Shown piece by piece: positions 36,024 through 50,900 of a stretch of 64,000 nucleotides of DNA. A model generated the notes under the pieces. That model was not told the origin of the DNA. It did no database searches and was given only the letters and a program-made list of their open reading frames with translations. The position numbers and the translations under genes are program-made. How positions within the stretch are numbered: the stretch's first letter is position 1; the number at the start of each line of letters is the position of its first letter. This DNA comes from Anseranas semipalmata (Eukaryota > Chordata > Aves > Anseriformes > Anseranatidae): positions 64,571-128,570 of the forward strand of contig VXAA01000133.1 of NCBI GenBank assembly GCA_013399115.1, read 5' to 3'.

Positions 36024-38024
36024 AACATAACTGTGAGCACAAAACTTGGTTTTGCTTTTCTCTTTTTTTTTTTCCTTTTTTTTTTTTGGAGAAAAAAGAG
36101 GGGTAATGCCATGAAGCAAGCTATGAGATTTTAGATAAAGTTCAAATTTGCCTTGCTTTGAAATTCTGCAACGGTTTTGAATGATACTTCTTACATATCC
36201 ATCATAGGTTGAGCGCACTGCTTTTTGTAACTTGTTTTACCTGTTTATTACAATCTGTTACTTTTATTTCATGTCCCATTAAAGAAAGTTTCTTTTCAAA
36301 GTATTTTAAATTCTGAGCTTTCTTCCTGAGTAAGCTTATATTATTCACAATTATGCAGCAAACTACTTGACACACCTATTTAAAGGAAAAAACAGTTCTG
36401 CTTTTTAGTGCTGTTCTTTTACTCTCAATTTCAGTTGATATTTCTGCAGCAAGCAGCCCTTTTGATTTGTTTAATAGTGTTCTTGAGTGGAATACATTTT
36501 TCCTTTTAGCCCAGATTTTGAATCCTCTGTGGGTGAGCTGAAGAAATATTAGCAAGTAGAATCAGGTTCCAAAATGAGCTTGACAAACCGAAGAACCGTC
36601 TGAGAAGGTACGATACTATTCAGTTAGGGCAGGGATAAAAGGCTGTATATTCAATGTCAGTTACACTGGTTTGTCCAAGAAGAGGAATTTCCGCATGGAG
36701 ACACCTCCTGTAACACAGATGCCTACCACTCATTTCATTTTCAGAAGCTGGACAAAGACTGTCTTTGTTCTTTAAACCTGCTGTTTATTGCTTGTGTTTC
36801 ATTTAAACCTTAGTAGTTCTTCTTTCTTTTATTGAGAATATTTATTCTGCAATCTAGTCATAGATGGGAGCTTTTTTACTTTATAGTAGTTCCCTGGCTG
36901 TAATTGCAAGCTCTTTCACTTAATGGTGTTTGTGCCTTCTTCGTCAGTTGTTCCCAGTAACCAGCACCCGCTGGCAATGCCTGCAGCAGCTGCTCACCAA
37001 GCAGCAAGAGTCCCACCAGTCTGCCGTGACTTCCCTTATTAAAGAGAGATGTGCTCAGGTATACTAACCACACAGACACTGTCTGCCTCTAGATATGTAC
37101 AAAGAGTTCTGTTGCCAACCAATGGTCTCTTTCTTCTTTTGATTACTTTACTCCTCAAAGTCTATTTTTTGATTAATATTAAGCTCCAGGACTTATGTGG
37201 GCATATACTCCAAGCTTGAAAGCACAGCCTTGATTCACAACTGAAGTGAAAACAAAAGAAATTAAGCAATAAGCTGTTTAGGATGTTAGAAATGTTTAGG
37301 AAAATTGGTCCCTGCCCTTCATGACTATCCTCAGAGTATATGGTCAAGAACGTAATCCAAACCAGTCTTAAAAGAAGAGTTTTAGTCTTCTTCAGTTCCT
37401 AAACCACTGTTGCCTCTGCTTTGCCAATGTGTGTCAGGGGCATCCTGAATCAAGTAATCACTCAAGACTAAAAGCTAGTGGTATAGTGGTTTCCGTGCAT
37501 ATGGAATTTCAGTTGCACCAGTTTTGCATACATACTTACTCTTTTCTGCACTGTTCATTTCTAGCTAGATAAACAGTGGTTGGCATACATGTGACTTGTC
37601 AAATGCCAGTGAAATTAATCAAATAATACATGCCGCAGATATTTGCTCTGAAACACAGCTAACCCTAATATGAAATAGTATATGCTGATCAGTGGTATGC
37701 TGTTGATGTTACTGTTTTAGTCCTTTAAAAAATAGACAATGAGAGCTGATGAACTCTGCATTTTCCACCCTGTTTATTGGTTTGATCCTCCAGTTTGTGT
37801 GCATTTGGGTGGGGGAGACAAAGAGGAGAAGAAAAGAAATGTCAGTCCATTCCCATTTTTGCTCATGAGTGAACAGTCTCCTGGCCTCCTGATATCTCTC
37901 ACTGACAATCACAGCACATCAGTGTTATTCCACTGGTTTCTGAAGAGGATTCAAGGAAGTAAAATGAAGAATGCAACCTTATTTCTGTCTGTGGATGCGG
38001 ACAGGGCAGAAAAGGAAAAAGATT

Positions 38025-38052
38025 ATTGTTTGTTTGTTTGTTTGTTTGTTTT
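38025..38052. repeat. (TTTG)n microsatellite
   Basis: About seven uninterrupted TTTG units followed by a short T-run. Confidence 0.85.
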
Positions 38053-38604
38053 TCCCCTAGAAACTCTCAATACAGATTATTTTAAATGAGAAAAGGCTTA
38101 ACTCATTTCATGTGTAAATGCCTGTCTAGTTTCTGGTCCATTATCCAGTGTTGTGGGGTGAAAATTTGGTTTCAGTATTCCAAGACAAGCCTTTGTAGGG
38201 AATGAAACTGCTTGAAATATCTCAGCCTCAGCTATGACACATCCCAGCATTGCTCTTCAGGTCAATTGCCCAGTCAGTCCTTCAAAATTGCCCATGTTTG
38301 TATTTCAGCAATCTTAATTTTCACAAGAGCCTGTCGTGAGGGATACAAATTTCTAAGGAAACTTTTTGGTGAAATAGCTGCTATTTGCCTTCCCAAGTAC
38401 CCTTCTGGAAAATTAGAACTTGGGACACGTCTGCATGCATTTAAATAGAGTCTGGTCATCATTTTCAAAAGTGAAAAACGCTCTGGAGAACAGTTAGTTA
38501 TATAATACAAGCATTAATTGTGTATTTTTGCAAGATCTGGGAAAATATAGACAAAATTTCCAGGCGTGATACCCACCAGAAAGGTAAAAACTGCTTACTG
38601 TAGC

Positions 38605-38628
38605 AAAAACAAACAAACAAACAAAAAC
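38605..38628. repeat. (CAAA)n microsatellite
   Basis: About five CAAA units, the reverse complement of the TTTG repeat found some 580 bases to the left. Confidence 0.85.
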
Positions 38629-39986
38629 AGCTTCTAATGTCCTGTGTCATCACTACTTTGTGCCTGTTAAGCAGTGAGAGTGGATGAAGAGCAGCCAAAT
38701 CTTCCCACCCGGGAAGCTGGCCTTTGCCATGTGTGCCAGTTCCCATCGGGAGGTGGTTATGACCAGCACACTCTGCTCTGGCTGTCCCAGATGTTCCTGC
38801 CTGTTTTCCAGAACAAGGCTTTCTAGGGCAGGCTTGGGGATGTTGGGGTCTTACCTGACTTCCAGTATGTATGGGTTATCTATGAGTCATCTCCATCCCC
38901 TAGCTCTAAGCCATAGGTTATGCCAGGTCCACCATTGGCACCTTCCCAGGCATCACCCCGCTTGAGTTAGCAGAGCTAGCCTGTGCGGTGCCCCCAGGGA
39001 CATGAGTCAGTAGGGAAAGCCACATGACTGAACGATTTCCAAGGGACCTCACCCAGTATCTGCACTACTAATAGCATTGACCAGGTACTTCTAACGATCT
39101 AAATGGGGTCCGCTGGATAATCACAAAGCTATCTTGTTCCTCTTCCAAGAGCTGAGCCTCCTAGATTATGGCTCCACTGCTTTCTTGTAATGGGTAGTAG
39201 GACTTGCTTGGAGCCAAACATCTCCTTTCACTTTCTCTCTCCACCTGTCTGAACCAATGAACCCTGGTCCTTTCCAGCTATGAGAAAGTAAGAGACTGAG
39301 TGACAAGAGACAAACCCCAAGTGTTGACTGATTTGACACTGCGCATCCTTTAGCCTGCTCTCTTCTGTGCCCTTGCTAGCATTTTATGGAGTGCATGAGG
39401 CATTTGTGTTGTAAGTGACATCAAGGTCCAGAATGTGAGACAATCTGTGAGTGATATCCCAGGGTGGCTTGTCCCATCTTACGTATACCTCCAGGGCTGT
39501 CAAGCTGTCAGAAGTCAATCCTTCGGTATTGAGAATAATGGGAGAGATACCTAGATGCCTCAACTAATGGAAAAAGCCCAGATAATGTAACTTTCCTTGG
39601 ACCTCTGATCTCTTCTGCAGAATTTATTGTGACTTTGCCCTTTATGCCCCAGAATATCAAAATGATCACCAATTGCCTTTTATTTGAATGTGCTCAGCAT
39701 GACAAGACACTGCAAACATGTCTAACACATCTGAAGAGGAGCCGTGGCTCACTGACCCGTCTGTTCTCTCACCGAAGCTCACTGCATGTGTGAAATAAAC
39801 AGAAAAGAGTCACACAGAGAGAGAAAGGTCAAATGACAGCAAACAGCTAAGCAGACTCCTGTGGATTATAACTACTGGCATAGTTTTCCTCTGATGGAAG
39901 ATATCCTGCCTTCTAGAAACTGGGGCTCCTTGGGTTAGGGAGCAATAGATGGCAGCTATGCACAAGGTTATGAGACCTCAGGCAAC

Positions 39987-40590
39987 ATAGAATCATAGAA
40001 TATCCCAAGTTGAAAGGGACCCACAAGGATCATTGGGTCCAATTCCTGGCTCTGCGCAGGACCACCCCAAAATCAAGCTAAACGTCTGAGAGCGTTTTCC
40101 AAACACTTCTTGAACTCCATCAGGCTCAGTGCTGTGGCCACTTCCCTGGGGAGCCTGTTCCAGTGCCCAACCACCCTCTCAGTGAAGAACCTTTTCCTGA
40201 TATCCAGCCTGACCCTCCCCTGTCGCAGCTCCATGCTGTTCCCTCGGGTCCTGTCGCTGTCACCAGAGAGCAGAGATCCGCGCCTGCCCCTCCGCTCCCC
40301 TCGTGAGGAAGCTGCAGGCCGCCATGAGGCCTCCCCTCAGTCTGCTCTGCTCTGGGCTGAACAAATCAAGTGACCTCAGCTGCTCCTTATACATCTTCCC
40401 CTCTAGGCCCTTCACCATCTTTGCAGCCCTCCTTTGGGCACTCTTTAATAGTTTTATGTCCTTCTTATATTGGGGGCACCCAAAACTGCACTCAGTACAC
40501 GAGGTGAGGCCGCACCAGCACAGAGTAGTGCGGGACAATCACTTCCCTCGACCAGCTAGTGATGCCGTGCCTGATGAGTTGTGTTTCTTC
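39987..40590 (-). mobile_element. CR1 LINE, 5'-truncated
   Basis: It begins (3' end, + strand reading) ATAGAATCATAGAATATCCC and continues with CR1 text such as GAGCCTGTTCCAGTGCCCA and TCAGTGAAGAACCTTTTCCT. A decayed reverse-strand frame (40538-40260) has the ORF2 tail pattern KDIKLLKSAQRRAAKMVKGL. Both edges are approximate; it fades out after CCCTCGACCAGCTAG. Confidence 0.9.
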
Positions 40591-43500
40591 CAAATTACTT
40601 AGCTAATGCAATGTAACACCAGAAGCACTGAGGGTCATTGGAGTTATGGGATGTTGTTTCTGCAGAGCACGGGAGGTGAAGAGCAGGATCAGAGATTCTC
40701 TGAATCAGAATAGTGACAGGCTTGTGCAGGAGAGGCAGGAGAAGTCAAAAGCAGGATACTTATCATTTACCTGTCCCAGCGGGCCTTGCAGTTTACTGGC
40801 ATGCAAACTGAATAACAAGGTCCATACAAAAGCCTGAAGGGAGACCTCTTATGAAAACCCCCAAAACTGGGGAAGGCTTCAGTCTGCTGCACTATTTATG
40901 TCATTATCCAACATTAAGCCTCAGTGGTATGAGCTAACCTTTACCTCCTTCGCTTCAATGAGGACACTAGCAAAACTATTTTCTTAGTCAAGTGGAGCAT
41001 TGAGTAGACTGCTGTTGTTTCAGATAATGTTTCTATCACGATATGAATTATATTAATTTTTATTTACATTTGAATTTTGCTGGGAACAGGCTCTTCCTCC
41101 CTCTCAGGACAGGGGGGAGAGCAGAAGATAAGAGAACACCTAGGCTGGGTCTTTGGTGGGAGCAGACAGACAGATCTCCCACCAAAGTCTGGGGGATTGA
41201 GACGGCAACCAGTTACATCCCACAGAGCTGTGGAAAGCCATTGTGCCTCAGCTCCGGGGACAATCCTATGTCACTATTAGGATAATAGTGTAAAAATGGA
41301 ATAATACTTTCCTCATGCCAGACCAAGGATCTAACCCAGTTGGCTATGTGAATTCATCTGTATAGAGCTCTCGTCTTGCAGAACATGATGTCTCTGGCAG
41401 GGATGAGCAAACTTAAGACTCCCATCCATTGCCATCCACCTGTGAGAGACTCCCATCCTTTGTCATCCGAGAGACATAAAGTATACAGGTATGGGTAGAC
41501 TTGTCTTCCACCAGCCTGGATGAAGAGCTTATGAGTAGGGATAGGGTTTCAGGGTTTCCACTGAAATTTGGACAGAGTCTAGATCGGAACTGTCTTAGCT
41601 TGACTTAGTTAGCAAATGAGACCAAGTGAGGGAAGGCTTTTGCATGACTGTGGTTACTGATGAAAAGGGAGGGGAGGAGATGGTGGGGAATAGAATACAC
41701 TTCCCAGTCAGACCATGGAAAAATCCGCTTGTCCCCAAGAGGTACAGAGTGGAAGAAGCTATGGGAGAACAACATTTCCCTTCAGGTAGCTGTCTCATCC
41801 CACTCGGCGGGGGTGGAGATAGGTTTGTTTGAATCTCCGGGTCGGAAGGCAAGACAATACAAGTTTTACAATATGGATGTCAACAAGACCGAACTTTTAC
41901 TAATAGTTTGCTAAGGAACTATTAGAGGCTTGGCAAAAATACATACTTTCCAAATAGTAATGAGAAAGAGAGGAAGAGTATAGGAAGAGAGAGAGAGAGA
42001 GAGAAAGAGACAGAAAGGTGTATCACCACCCATGGATCCAGTGTTGTCTTTTGTCCACTTCAGGTCCTTGGGTGGTGGGCACGCGCGCAAGCAGGCATCC
42101 TAGAGCAGGGGTTTTAAAACTTAGTCCCCACCTCCTTGAATGATTGAAAAGAGAGTCTGGGGTGGTTCTTGGGGTCCGTGGTGGTCTTCTGCACCCCACC
42201 CCCCCCCATTTCAGGTGCAGTCTTACTTTTGCTGATGTAGTGAAAAAAAGACACTGAGTCTGCAGTCTTTTTCCCAGGACCTTCTTGAGGGGAGGCTGTC
42301 AGGGGGCTGTAAATACCTTTCCTCTCCCAAATACCAGTACCACTGGCACTGCAATGTCTCAGAAAGTTACCCAAGATAAGGAAGTTAGCTCCAGAAACGT
42401 GCTGTCCGGCCTTCACAGGACCCACTTTCCTGGCCTGATCTTATCTCATTACTGTAGTAACACCCTTTCTTTGCCGAGTGTTTGAGACATCATTCTTTTC
42501 AGTGTCTCACAGTAGCATTTCCATTCAGGTAGCATTCAGCAGTAGCATTTCTCCAAGCCTCTTAATGATGGCATAGAGCCAAAGTTGGAAGGGAAAACAA
42601 CACTGGGTTATTTCATGGCTGCATCCTGTTATGAAATGGAAGCAGATAGGACTCACCCTGTTCCTCTCCAGGGAATGTGCTGACATTCTTGGTCAGAAGC
42701 TATTCTCTATCTCAGGACGGCACAGCAGCAGCCAGAGCTGCTAACCTTTCTCTTCACCCTTCCACTCTCAACTGTCAAGAATTGGGAAAAGAGGTCATTT
42801 TGAATCACAGGCTGGATGTTGTCCTTTGCACCAGGAGATGTGGGAGTCTGGCAGTAGGGAAATTTCACACACAGAGACACATGAAATACCTGGTCTGCAG
42901 TGAATGGTTAAAAATCCTGAAGCTGGGCAGGAAGGAAGCAGCCCTGGATACTGAACTCTAGGCCAAATGAAACCTTTTGTAGGGAGGGGGGAAATTGTTG
43001 CTCTTTTGAGACTGGCTGAGCATATGCAACAGAGAAAAGATATTTCAGCAGTACTCAGAGCCCAGGTCTGCTAGATTCTGCTAGATGCTGTACAAACAGA
43101 GCAAAAAGACTGCTCCTGCTCTTAAGAGAGACTAGGGAGTGTGTGTGAAGCCTGCTAGAAAGGATGAAGCAGTGCTTGTAGCCTCTGGAGGCTTTTGAAT
43201 CAGCCTTTGAAATATAAAGCTTTGTAATCTGAGTGTTTCAGCCTAAAGACAACAAAAAGATGTTAAGGAAAGAAAAAATCAAAGCAAAGGATCATATATG
43301 AGAAACTGCAGAAGCAGTGAACTTCAGCAATAAAGTTGATCCACAGAAAAGCACCAGGCTGACTCAGGGAGCCACAGCGTCTTAAAAATTAGGCTAACAA
43401 AATTCCTAAACAGGCAACAAATAGAGCTTGCCATATATGTGCTATTACAAGTATATAATTGCATGGTATTTGGCTCAGGGTCATGCTGAACATCCTACTT

Positions 43501-44934
43501 GCTGGTACAGGACAACTTCTTTGTCAATTACCTTCTAAAGCCTGGACAAAATCAAGTATTAATGTGCTGCCCACCTTCATCTGCAACACCTTAAGAGGTA
43601 TGTAAAGCTTACTGTTGTAGTTCTTTCTTTTTGCTAAATTTGTAGGAAATAGAGTGCATATGTAATTTTAATTCAGCTGCTCTACTCCGTAATAAATATT
43701 TCCAGTAAAGGTCTTTTACAATCAGTTTCTCAGAATACTGTGGTTTTCTGAAAGCCAGGTTTCCTGGTCATCCCTGTGTCCCAGCTCATGTTGTCAGGTT
43801 CTGTGACCTACAACGTTCTCACAGAATGGTGGATTCCTGAGGGGAGCTGAGAAAATTGCTTGCAGCAGAGAGCTACAGAGAAATTTACCTTCCTTTCTGG
43901 GCCCCTTGAGAAAACGCCAGAGAGTTTCTGCAACAGAGGAAACTAACAAAAATTGCTGGACTAAAAACCAGAACTGGAGGAAAGGACGTGGGGGACACAC
44001 AGCAGGTTTTCCAGTCTTTTTTATTTGGCACATCTCAAGATTCTCACTGAAAATTTAATCACACAAGTGCATAAACATACATTTGCCTCTTTTCATCCCC
44101 TTACACTGTGAAATGCAATTTAAGAACACTTTGATTGCGAGCTGTGGCAGGTATCTAGCTGAAGGGCCATGGAGCAGTAAATCATACAGACACAGGAAAG
44201 CAGCTGAGTACTAGCAGGCAGGCAGCATTTGTGTGGACACAAATAGCCTTTTGGCATGTAAGAGTGGGCCTTTGTGTCTGTGTCCCTATACCTATGCAGA
44301 CCTGTCTTGTGAGAGTTTGTAGCCTCTGCGAGCTCAGGTTTCTTTGCTTTTCAGTTCCTTGTTCTCTTTCTCAGCTAACCACATTTTTACCCTAGAGGGA
44401 TACCTTTTTCCCAGCAGGTCATCTTTATCCTCACCGCTTTTTCATTAGCAAAAAGCAAGAGCCTGCAGTTTGTGCTCTGGGTATAGACGCAGGGGAGGGC
44501 AGTGACACCGCTGCTGTTAGGGGTCCTGCCAAAGTGCAGTTCAGAGCTGCTCAGAGCAGGAGCCCACGGTTGGTGAGGAGGCAGGTGCCACCACAGAGTG
44601 GCTGAGACCCCCAGTGTTATCTGACAATGTCATAAGCACCTATGAAGAACAGGTGAAGTAGGCTAGAAACACAGTTTCTCTTTCCACACAAATGCTGTTT
44701 AGAGACAGTGACAACAAAAGTTACATAAAACGTATGCATGCCACCAAGGCAAACATCTTCAATTTTTAATAGATGTTTGTGAATAACACTTTATCCTAAG
44801 TGTCTCAAGCCATGAACGTTTAACTAGGTATGAAAAGCAGACTGTTCATGGGAGAAAGAAAAGCAACATGTTGCACAACAGCTGTTTCATCTTCTTATGG
44901 TCATGTAAGTGTATAGCTTGACTCAAAAGTCATG
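40591..44934. other. Intergenic stretch downstream of the Mieap-like gene
   Basis: No gene recognised. It contains a (GA)n tract at about 41983-42010. The part just left of 44935 must be the 3'UTR of the reverse-strand gene. An ATTAAA (reverse strand, 44765-44770) is a candidate poly(A) signal. Confidence 0.5.
41983..42010. repeat. (GA)n microsatellite
   Basis: GA dinucleotide repeated about eleven to thirteen times with one interruption. Confidence 0.85.
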
Positions 44935-47900
44935 TTACTTTTCATCCCAGACTACACCTTTCACAATGAGTTCTTCCCCACATTTCAATATGGGCCACAG
45001 AAGTTCTGGCTTTTTCCAGTGCTCCAAGTCTTTCTTGTCCACGTGCTCTAACTCTTCAGTAGGGTTTCCATATAGGTTCCACACAGCTTTCACCGGTGAG
45101 TCCTGAAGAAGCAGCAAGCAATAAACTCTGCAGCACTGCAGTGCAAACTGTTTTTGAACGGCACTTTTCAGAGTAACATCAGCTTGCTGAAAATCAAGTG
45201 AGAACAAGTGTTTACAGTATTACTTTGATGAGCAGACATTGCCTCCCTACTCTCATTCTGTGCAGATGCTCCACATGATCTAAGCATTGAAGAACTTCAT
45301 TTGTCAAAGCTGGTGGTACTATTCAAGTGGGACAGGCAGAGGTCCCAGGGTCACCTTAAAGGATCTTTTATTTACTAAGTTCTGGCTTCTAGACCATTCC
45401 AGCATCCAGCAGCTGTCTGTATTTCCTCATATTCAGCAGAATTCTGCAAAGAGCTTGACAAGGCTGAGCTTTTGAAAAGGCCCAGCAAGCTGCAAAAGGA
45501 GGAAGCTGCTCTCTGGAAACTTCATATATACATATTTCCCAGAAAAATAACTAGACTATAGTCCATTTGAATAGCAAGTGGGCTCTGAACACACCAACAG
45601 CCTCTGCAAGCTTTCCCCTGCCTCCCCAGGGGTTTGACTGCTTGTGTTCAGGGTCAGCTCTGATATAGCATAGCTGTATAACCTTGGATCAGAGTGCTGT
45701 GAAAACAACAAAGCCGTCAGAAAGAGTGATGTAAGAAGTTATAAGAAGCCTCATCTGGGGTCTCTACCCACACGCCCTCCTCCCCGCAGCCCAGCGGCTG
45801 TTTCAAGCTCGGTGTGGGCTGGGTGCTTGCCTGAGCTATGATGTAGGGATGCCTGTGTCCCACCACTCCTGATGCAGCTCTAGGGAGGTTACATGTAGAT
45901 CTGTGCCTGCCTATGGGGATATATGGGAGTATATGGGCTGGAAGACCCTCTCTACAAGTGGAAAATAACTCCAAACAGAAGGAAGACTTATCCTGTTCTG
46001 TACCAAACTGCACAGACATGCCAGAAAATTGAATCTCTGCCTCTGTCCCTTGGCTGTATCTTTACTTACCTCAGTAATTTTGCTGTAAAATTCTGAGTGG
46101 TTTTGCCCATAGGCATTTCTTAAGAGTTTCTTTACATCTGGCATCAGCTCCTACAAACCAAAGACAGCACAAAGCAGACTTAGCATGTGATGGCAGCAGT
46201 GCAGCTCCTGAGTGCTAGGAATTTGTGTTTCTCAGATCATGTCAATCAGCAACGGAGAAGCTTCCAGTTTCAAGCTTTGGAGGAAGGTCCAATAAAAGTA
46301 ACATGCATCTGGGAAATGCCTTCTGCACTTGTTTATGTGCCCCAGACAGACAGACAATTCAGACATGCAGCATATGCCTGTGGAACACAGGAGGGTTGCT
46401 GAAGCTCAACTTTTCACTCCCCCATCCCTCTCAGCTCATAACTCATCCCCACTGTCATTGATGGTATACTTTGAACGGTGCCCCTAGCAGAAGCTAAGCT
46501 CTAAATGAATGGCAGGCACAGATTATTATCCCACTGCCTGGGCCCAGTTACACAGAGACATTAAGTACTTGTTTGAAGTTGGTCATGGCGTAATTCGAAG
46601 GTGGAATGCCAAGGACGGTAAATATGCAAGTTTTTCTCTTCTCGGTATCTCCCTCACAGGCATCAAACAGCTTCTACAATGGAAAGACAACAGCTGATCA
46701 CAGCAGCAATCACAGCAAAACAGGAAGCGTGGTGTGAGAAGCATGGGCTAAAACCACATCTGCATTAGAGTAAATTGCAGGGTCCCTAATTGACTGAAAT
46801 ACGTCTTTAATACTTGGGAAATAAACTGTTTCAATGAGCTGTCTGCATGTTGAAGCCCATTCTTCAGCATCTGTGGGGCCCTGTAATTGCAATCAATAGT
46901 AATAATGGTTTCATCTCAGTCTTCTCCTTTAAGGTTCACCATTTTCCTTGCGATCATCTCAGAATCAGAGCAAAGAGTCAGACATCAGAATGGGATCTCC
47001 CATCTAGTAGTTAAAGTGTTAACCACAAGGAAACTGGACTGTTTTCCCACTCGTGCTTAACATGGGTGAGATATGGGATTGGGATTTGAATGCGCCCTTT
47101 TGAACGGCAGGAGAAAGCAGGTCACTGTCAGTTTGCTCTCTACATCATTACACAGGCCCTGCTGGACTGGAAAATCAGAGACCATAACTTAGTACCCTAT
47201 CCTGTCTGATACAGAATTACTAAATGCTCAAAGCCTGCTATACTGCCTATAGCATATCGATTTGATAAGATTCAGATTGATAAAATGGACATGAACAAAC
47301 CTCAATTATGTTTCTGCCCCTTTTATATGACATATAGGCTGAGGAGCTCCTGAATTTTTCCCACTCACGTAGCCTAAGCATCTCATACATCTGCAGCACA
47401 GCAGACAAGCGGAAAGGGTCGTTCATGTTCTCTGATTGCTTGTGCATGCTCATCGCTTTAGACAAGAGCTCCTGGTTTCTAGGGCAAGAGATATTCAAAA
47501 AGTTAGCTAAGACGAGATGAAAAAATGAATAAGCACAACTATTTTTATTAAACTGTTTCTTGAATACCATGTTTTCTACAGTGCGCTTCCCAGCTATACC
47601 ATACTAGCTGGCAAGCAGCTTTTGTGTGGGAAATAGTGCTTTCTCAGCTCAATTTTGCATGGTCACAGTGGAATATGATCAAAAAGCAGCATTTGACTAT
47701 GTCATTGTAGGCTGATTCCTTTTGTTAAAAAAAGAACATCAGGGAAAATCTCCTTCCCTTTCCAGAACAACCCAATCCATCTTCCAGAAATCAGTTACAA
47801 AGAGATTCTGGCAGGTCAAAAGTCCGGGGAGAAGGTGTCTACGCTGTCTGCTCAGAAAAAAAAAGAGTCTCTAAGGTATGGAGAAAGTAAGAAGTGTGTG

Positions 47901-50900
47901 GCTCTTCAGTGTAAAAACACACACTGCATCAGAAATCTGAATAAATACATTACCGTGCCTCTAGCTGTCTGATCCTCTCTTTCAGCTTCTCACATTCTTC
48001 TTTCTCCTGAAACTCTTTTTGGGTGACCCTTCCAGGAAATTCTCTGAAACAGATTTATTTTGTGAGATCTCTTCATTTGTATTTGGATACTGGGATAACA
48101 GTGGACTGGCCCCTGTGGAATCACCAAAATTCCAGCAAAAATGCTGTGAGGTGGGAAGGCGTAGAGCACCCAGGAAGGACTCCACATAACCAGCTTAACA
48201 ACCTCCCCTGGAAGCCCCCACCTAGGATTTATACTCAAAGCAAGGGGAGAGCTATCTACAGCAGAAGAAAAGGAGGTGGGGTTGTGAGGATAAGAGGTGA
48301 GACAAGAGAAAGACAACAGGCTTGAAGAAAACACAAGTATTCTCCACTGGTTAGAATCTACACTCATCTTTTCTTTAGTTTTCTTCATCTTTAACATCAA
48401 AACGCTATCACCAAATGTCCCAAACTCTTCAGAGAGTTTCTCTCCACCTGGATTTCTTTCTCCACAGATGTCTGGGTAGTTAGTTGTGATCTCCCTCTGA
48501 TGCGTGAAATTCTCCCATCTCCAATGCCTGTTCTTTAGGTGATATTGCTAGAGCTTAAAAAAGCCCTTTCTGCATGATGACCTAGATATTTGGTCTATTG
48601 CATACTCACACCATAAAAGAGTTTTTTTCCTTATCATTCACCAAAGTTTTTTAGAGGTTATGTTTCCTTCTGTATTGTAGATCTCAGAGCACATATATAC
48701 CGTTCTAATAAAAAGGAGACCTCTTGTCCCACGTTTCTTTCTGCTCCTTTCAGAGTAAGCTATACCATCTTGTATTAATATTTTGATCTTGTGAATTATC
48801 CCATCAAGTCTCTATGCTGTCAATTAAATTACCTTCATTACCGCACACAGACATATTGTGCTCAGAGTCTGTCTAAATTTGGAGGTGGTAAACGTAGTAT
48901 GTTTATTGGAGGAAAATGAATGGCTCTAGGTGAAAGGACGATACTGAGAAGAGCAAATTCAGAAAAACACAGCACTTACTCCTGAGAGCTCCCATGTTTC
49001 TGGTTGTAAGACGGGTCAGGGTTGCTGGTCTCCTGCATTGCGGAAAGATCAGATGCAGTACTCTGCCTAGAGATGGAAAAAGCAATCTAAGTTAAGCAAA
49101 CAGACCTGGGAATAAAGGAAGAATGAGGACGTGAATGTGGGAGGTGTAATCTGGATCTAGATTGGTTTCCTGACAGCCTTCCATAATTAGGCAAACTAAC
49201 TCAGGGACACTAGTGACTAAGCTTGGTCATTATTTGAGTCTAGGTCCAGGGTCTGGGAACCTTTTCCTTACATCAACCCAGGTCTCAAACTTGAGTCACT
49301 CCTGTCTTGGTTCTCATGCCTAGCCATGAAAATGGAGCCAAATAAGAAAACGAAAGTTTGGTCTGCCCTGCAGAACAGAGTTCTGATAACCAAGGTTTGA
49401 GTATGGCTTAGTGACAGTTGTAGAAACATTCACAATTTCCCCCTCATATATATTCTTAATATAAAGAATCACAGTACCTGTTGCACTTCTCCAAAAGTTG
49501 TAGTCGAGTCTCAACAGTGTCATACCAAGCTTTTTTCTCCCTGTCCATCAGTCCATCAGGGAAGAAAAAAAAGATAAAACACATTACAGACAGTAAGAAA
49601 GTGTCCATTAAAGACCTATGAAATGCACAAGCTCTAGGTAAAAAAAAAAAATCTACAGACCAAAACTTCTCAAGGCTGTGCTTTGCCAGGTGAGTGGTTT
49701 GTGATTTTCTGAGTCAGGGGACAGGGCAGGGCTAACACTGCAAATGAAATATTCTGAAGGTATAAGAGCTGCATGTTATATGATGCAGATCAAACAGCTT
49801 TTGTAAGCTGGCTCTGGGTTTCCAATATAACTCCCACAAATGTTGGTGCTAAGTCAGACCCATCCTTGTGTTTGGCTCATTTGTAATTTTCTGTCCAACC
49901 TGTACTAGCATACATCAGATACGATTGATCATGAGGGCCCTCATTATTTTTAGGCCAGAGAAGGGACTGCGGCTCTCCATAGGGCATCAGTGCCAGCCAC
50001 CAGCAGGTAAAGAACCTGCAAAGTGACTGCAGTCATCCCACCTCCTTTGTAAGCAGGGCTCAGCGAGGACTTGGAAGCATGGAGAGCCCATACCAGTCCT
50101 GGGGAAAGCACTATTATCTCACCATTTTCGGTGTATCTCAAGTTTGGGGAACTGATCTGGAGACAATACCCCTAAAACAGAGGTTGCAGATAGGACATTG
50201 ATGTTTCTTCTCTGGGGACTCTCACCACTCCTTGTCAGATCCCAGTGTGAGCCCTGTGCTTTCTCCCATGACACACTCCCGACAGACTGAGGACAGAAGG
50301 AAAAGGTGTGACAAAAGACATCTGCAGGTTAGGAAGCAACAGAGTTTGCAGAACTGGAAGAGGCATCAAGTGAGAAGGCTGGAAAGGTGAGGGAGCTAGG
50401 GAGAGCAAGCACGTTGGACCGTTGTGACAGGAGGGAGAGGGAACAGGGTCCCACCAGCATCCACCAGCTCTCCCACCCCCACTTGCAGCACATTTTCAGG
50501 CTTAGCACAGTTATTCCTGTTGAGGGATGCTCAAGGGATTTGCATGCAGGTCCCTGGTGAGAAGGAGGCCTTGTCTGCTTGGGCAGACTCAGGCTTTCCT
50601 TGCCAAAAGAGGAATGTGATCAAATCCTCCGCTGGGTTTCTGTCCCACAAAGCAGAGAGCCCTCTCAGAGCTACCAGGAAGGGCTGTGACTTCCCTGGCT
50701 CCGGCGCCAAAGGCCGTGGAGGAAGCAGAGTGGGTTTGTTCCTGTGTGCGTATTGCTACATACACAGCAAGTATATGGTTCCCAGATACCCCCGCACAAA
50801 CCTGGCCATTAACATTCCCAAGTAGCTATCAGCAACGCTAGATCCTGCCTTGGCTGGGGGTCCTTAGCTTCTGCTACTGAAGGCATGGTGGGGAGTTTGA

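Larger units (their letters stand above)
34331..39986. other. Gene-poor intergenic stretch
   Basis: No gene recognised. Short open frames at 34293-34724 and 34994-35329 have no family resemblance. The stretch contains simple repeats: (GTTT)n near 35998-36023, poly-T near 36060-36090, (TTTG)n at 38025-38052 and (CAAA)n at 38605-38628. In human, CYB5R3 follows POLDIP3. I found no sign of it here. Confidence 0.5.
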
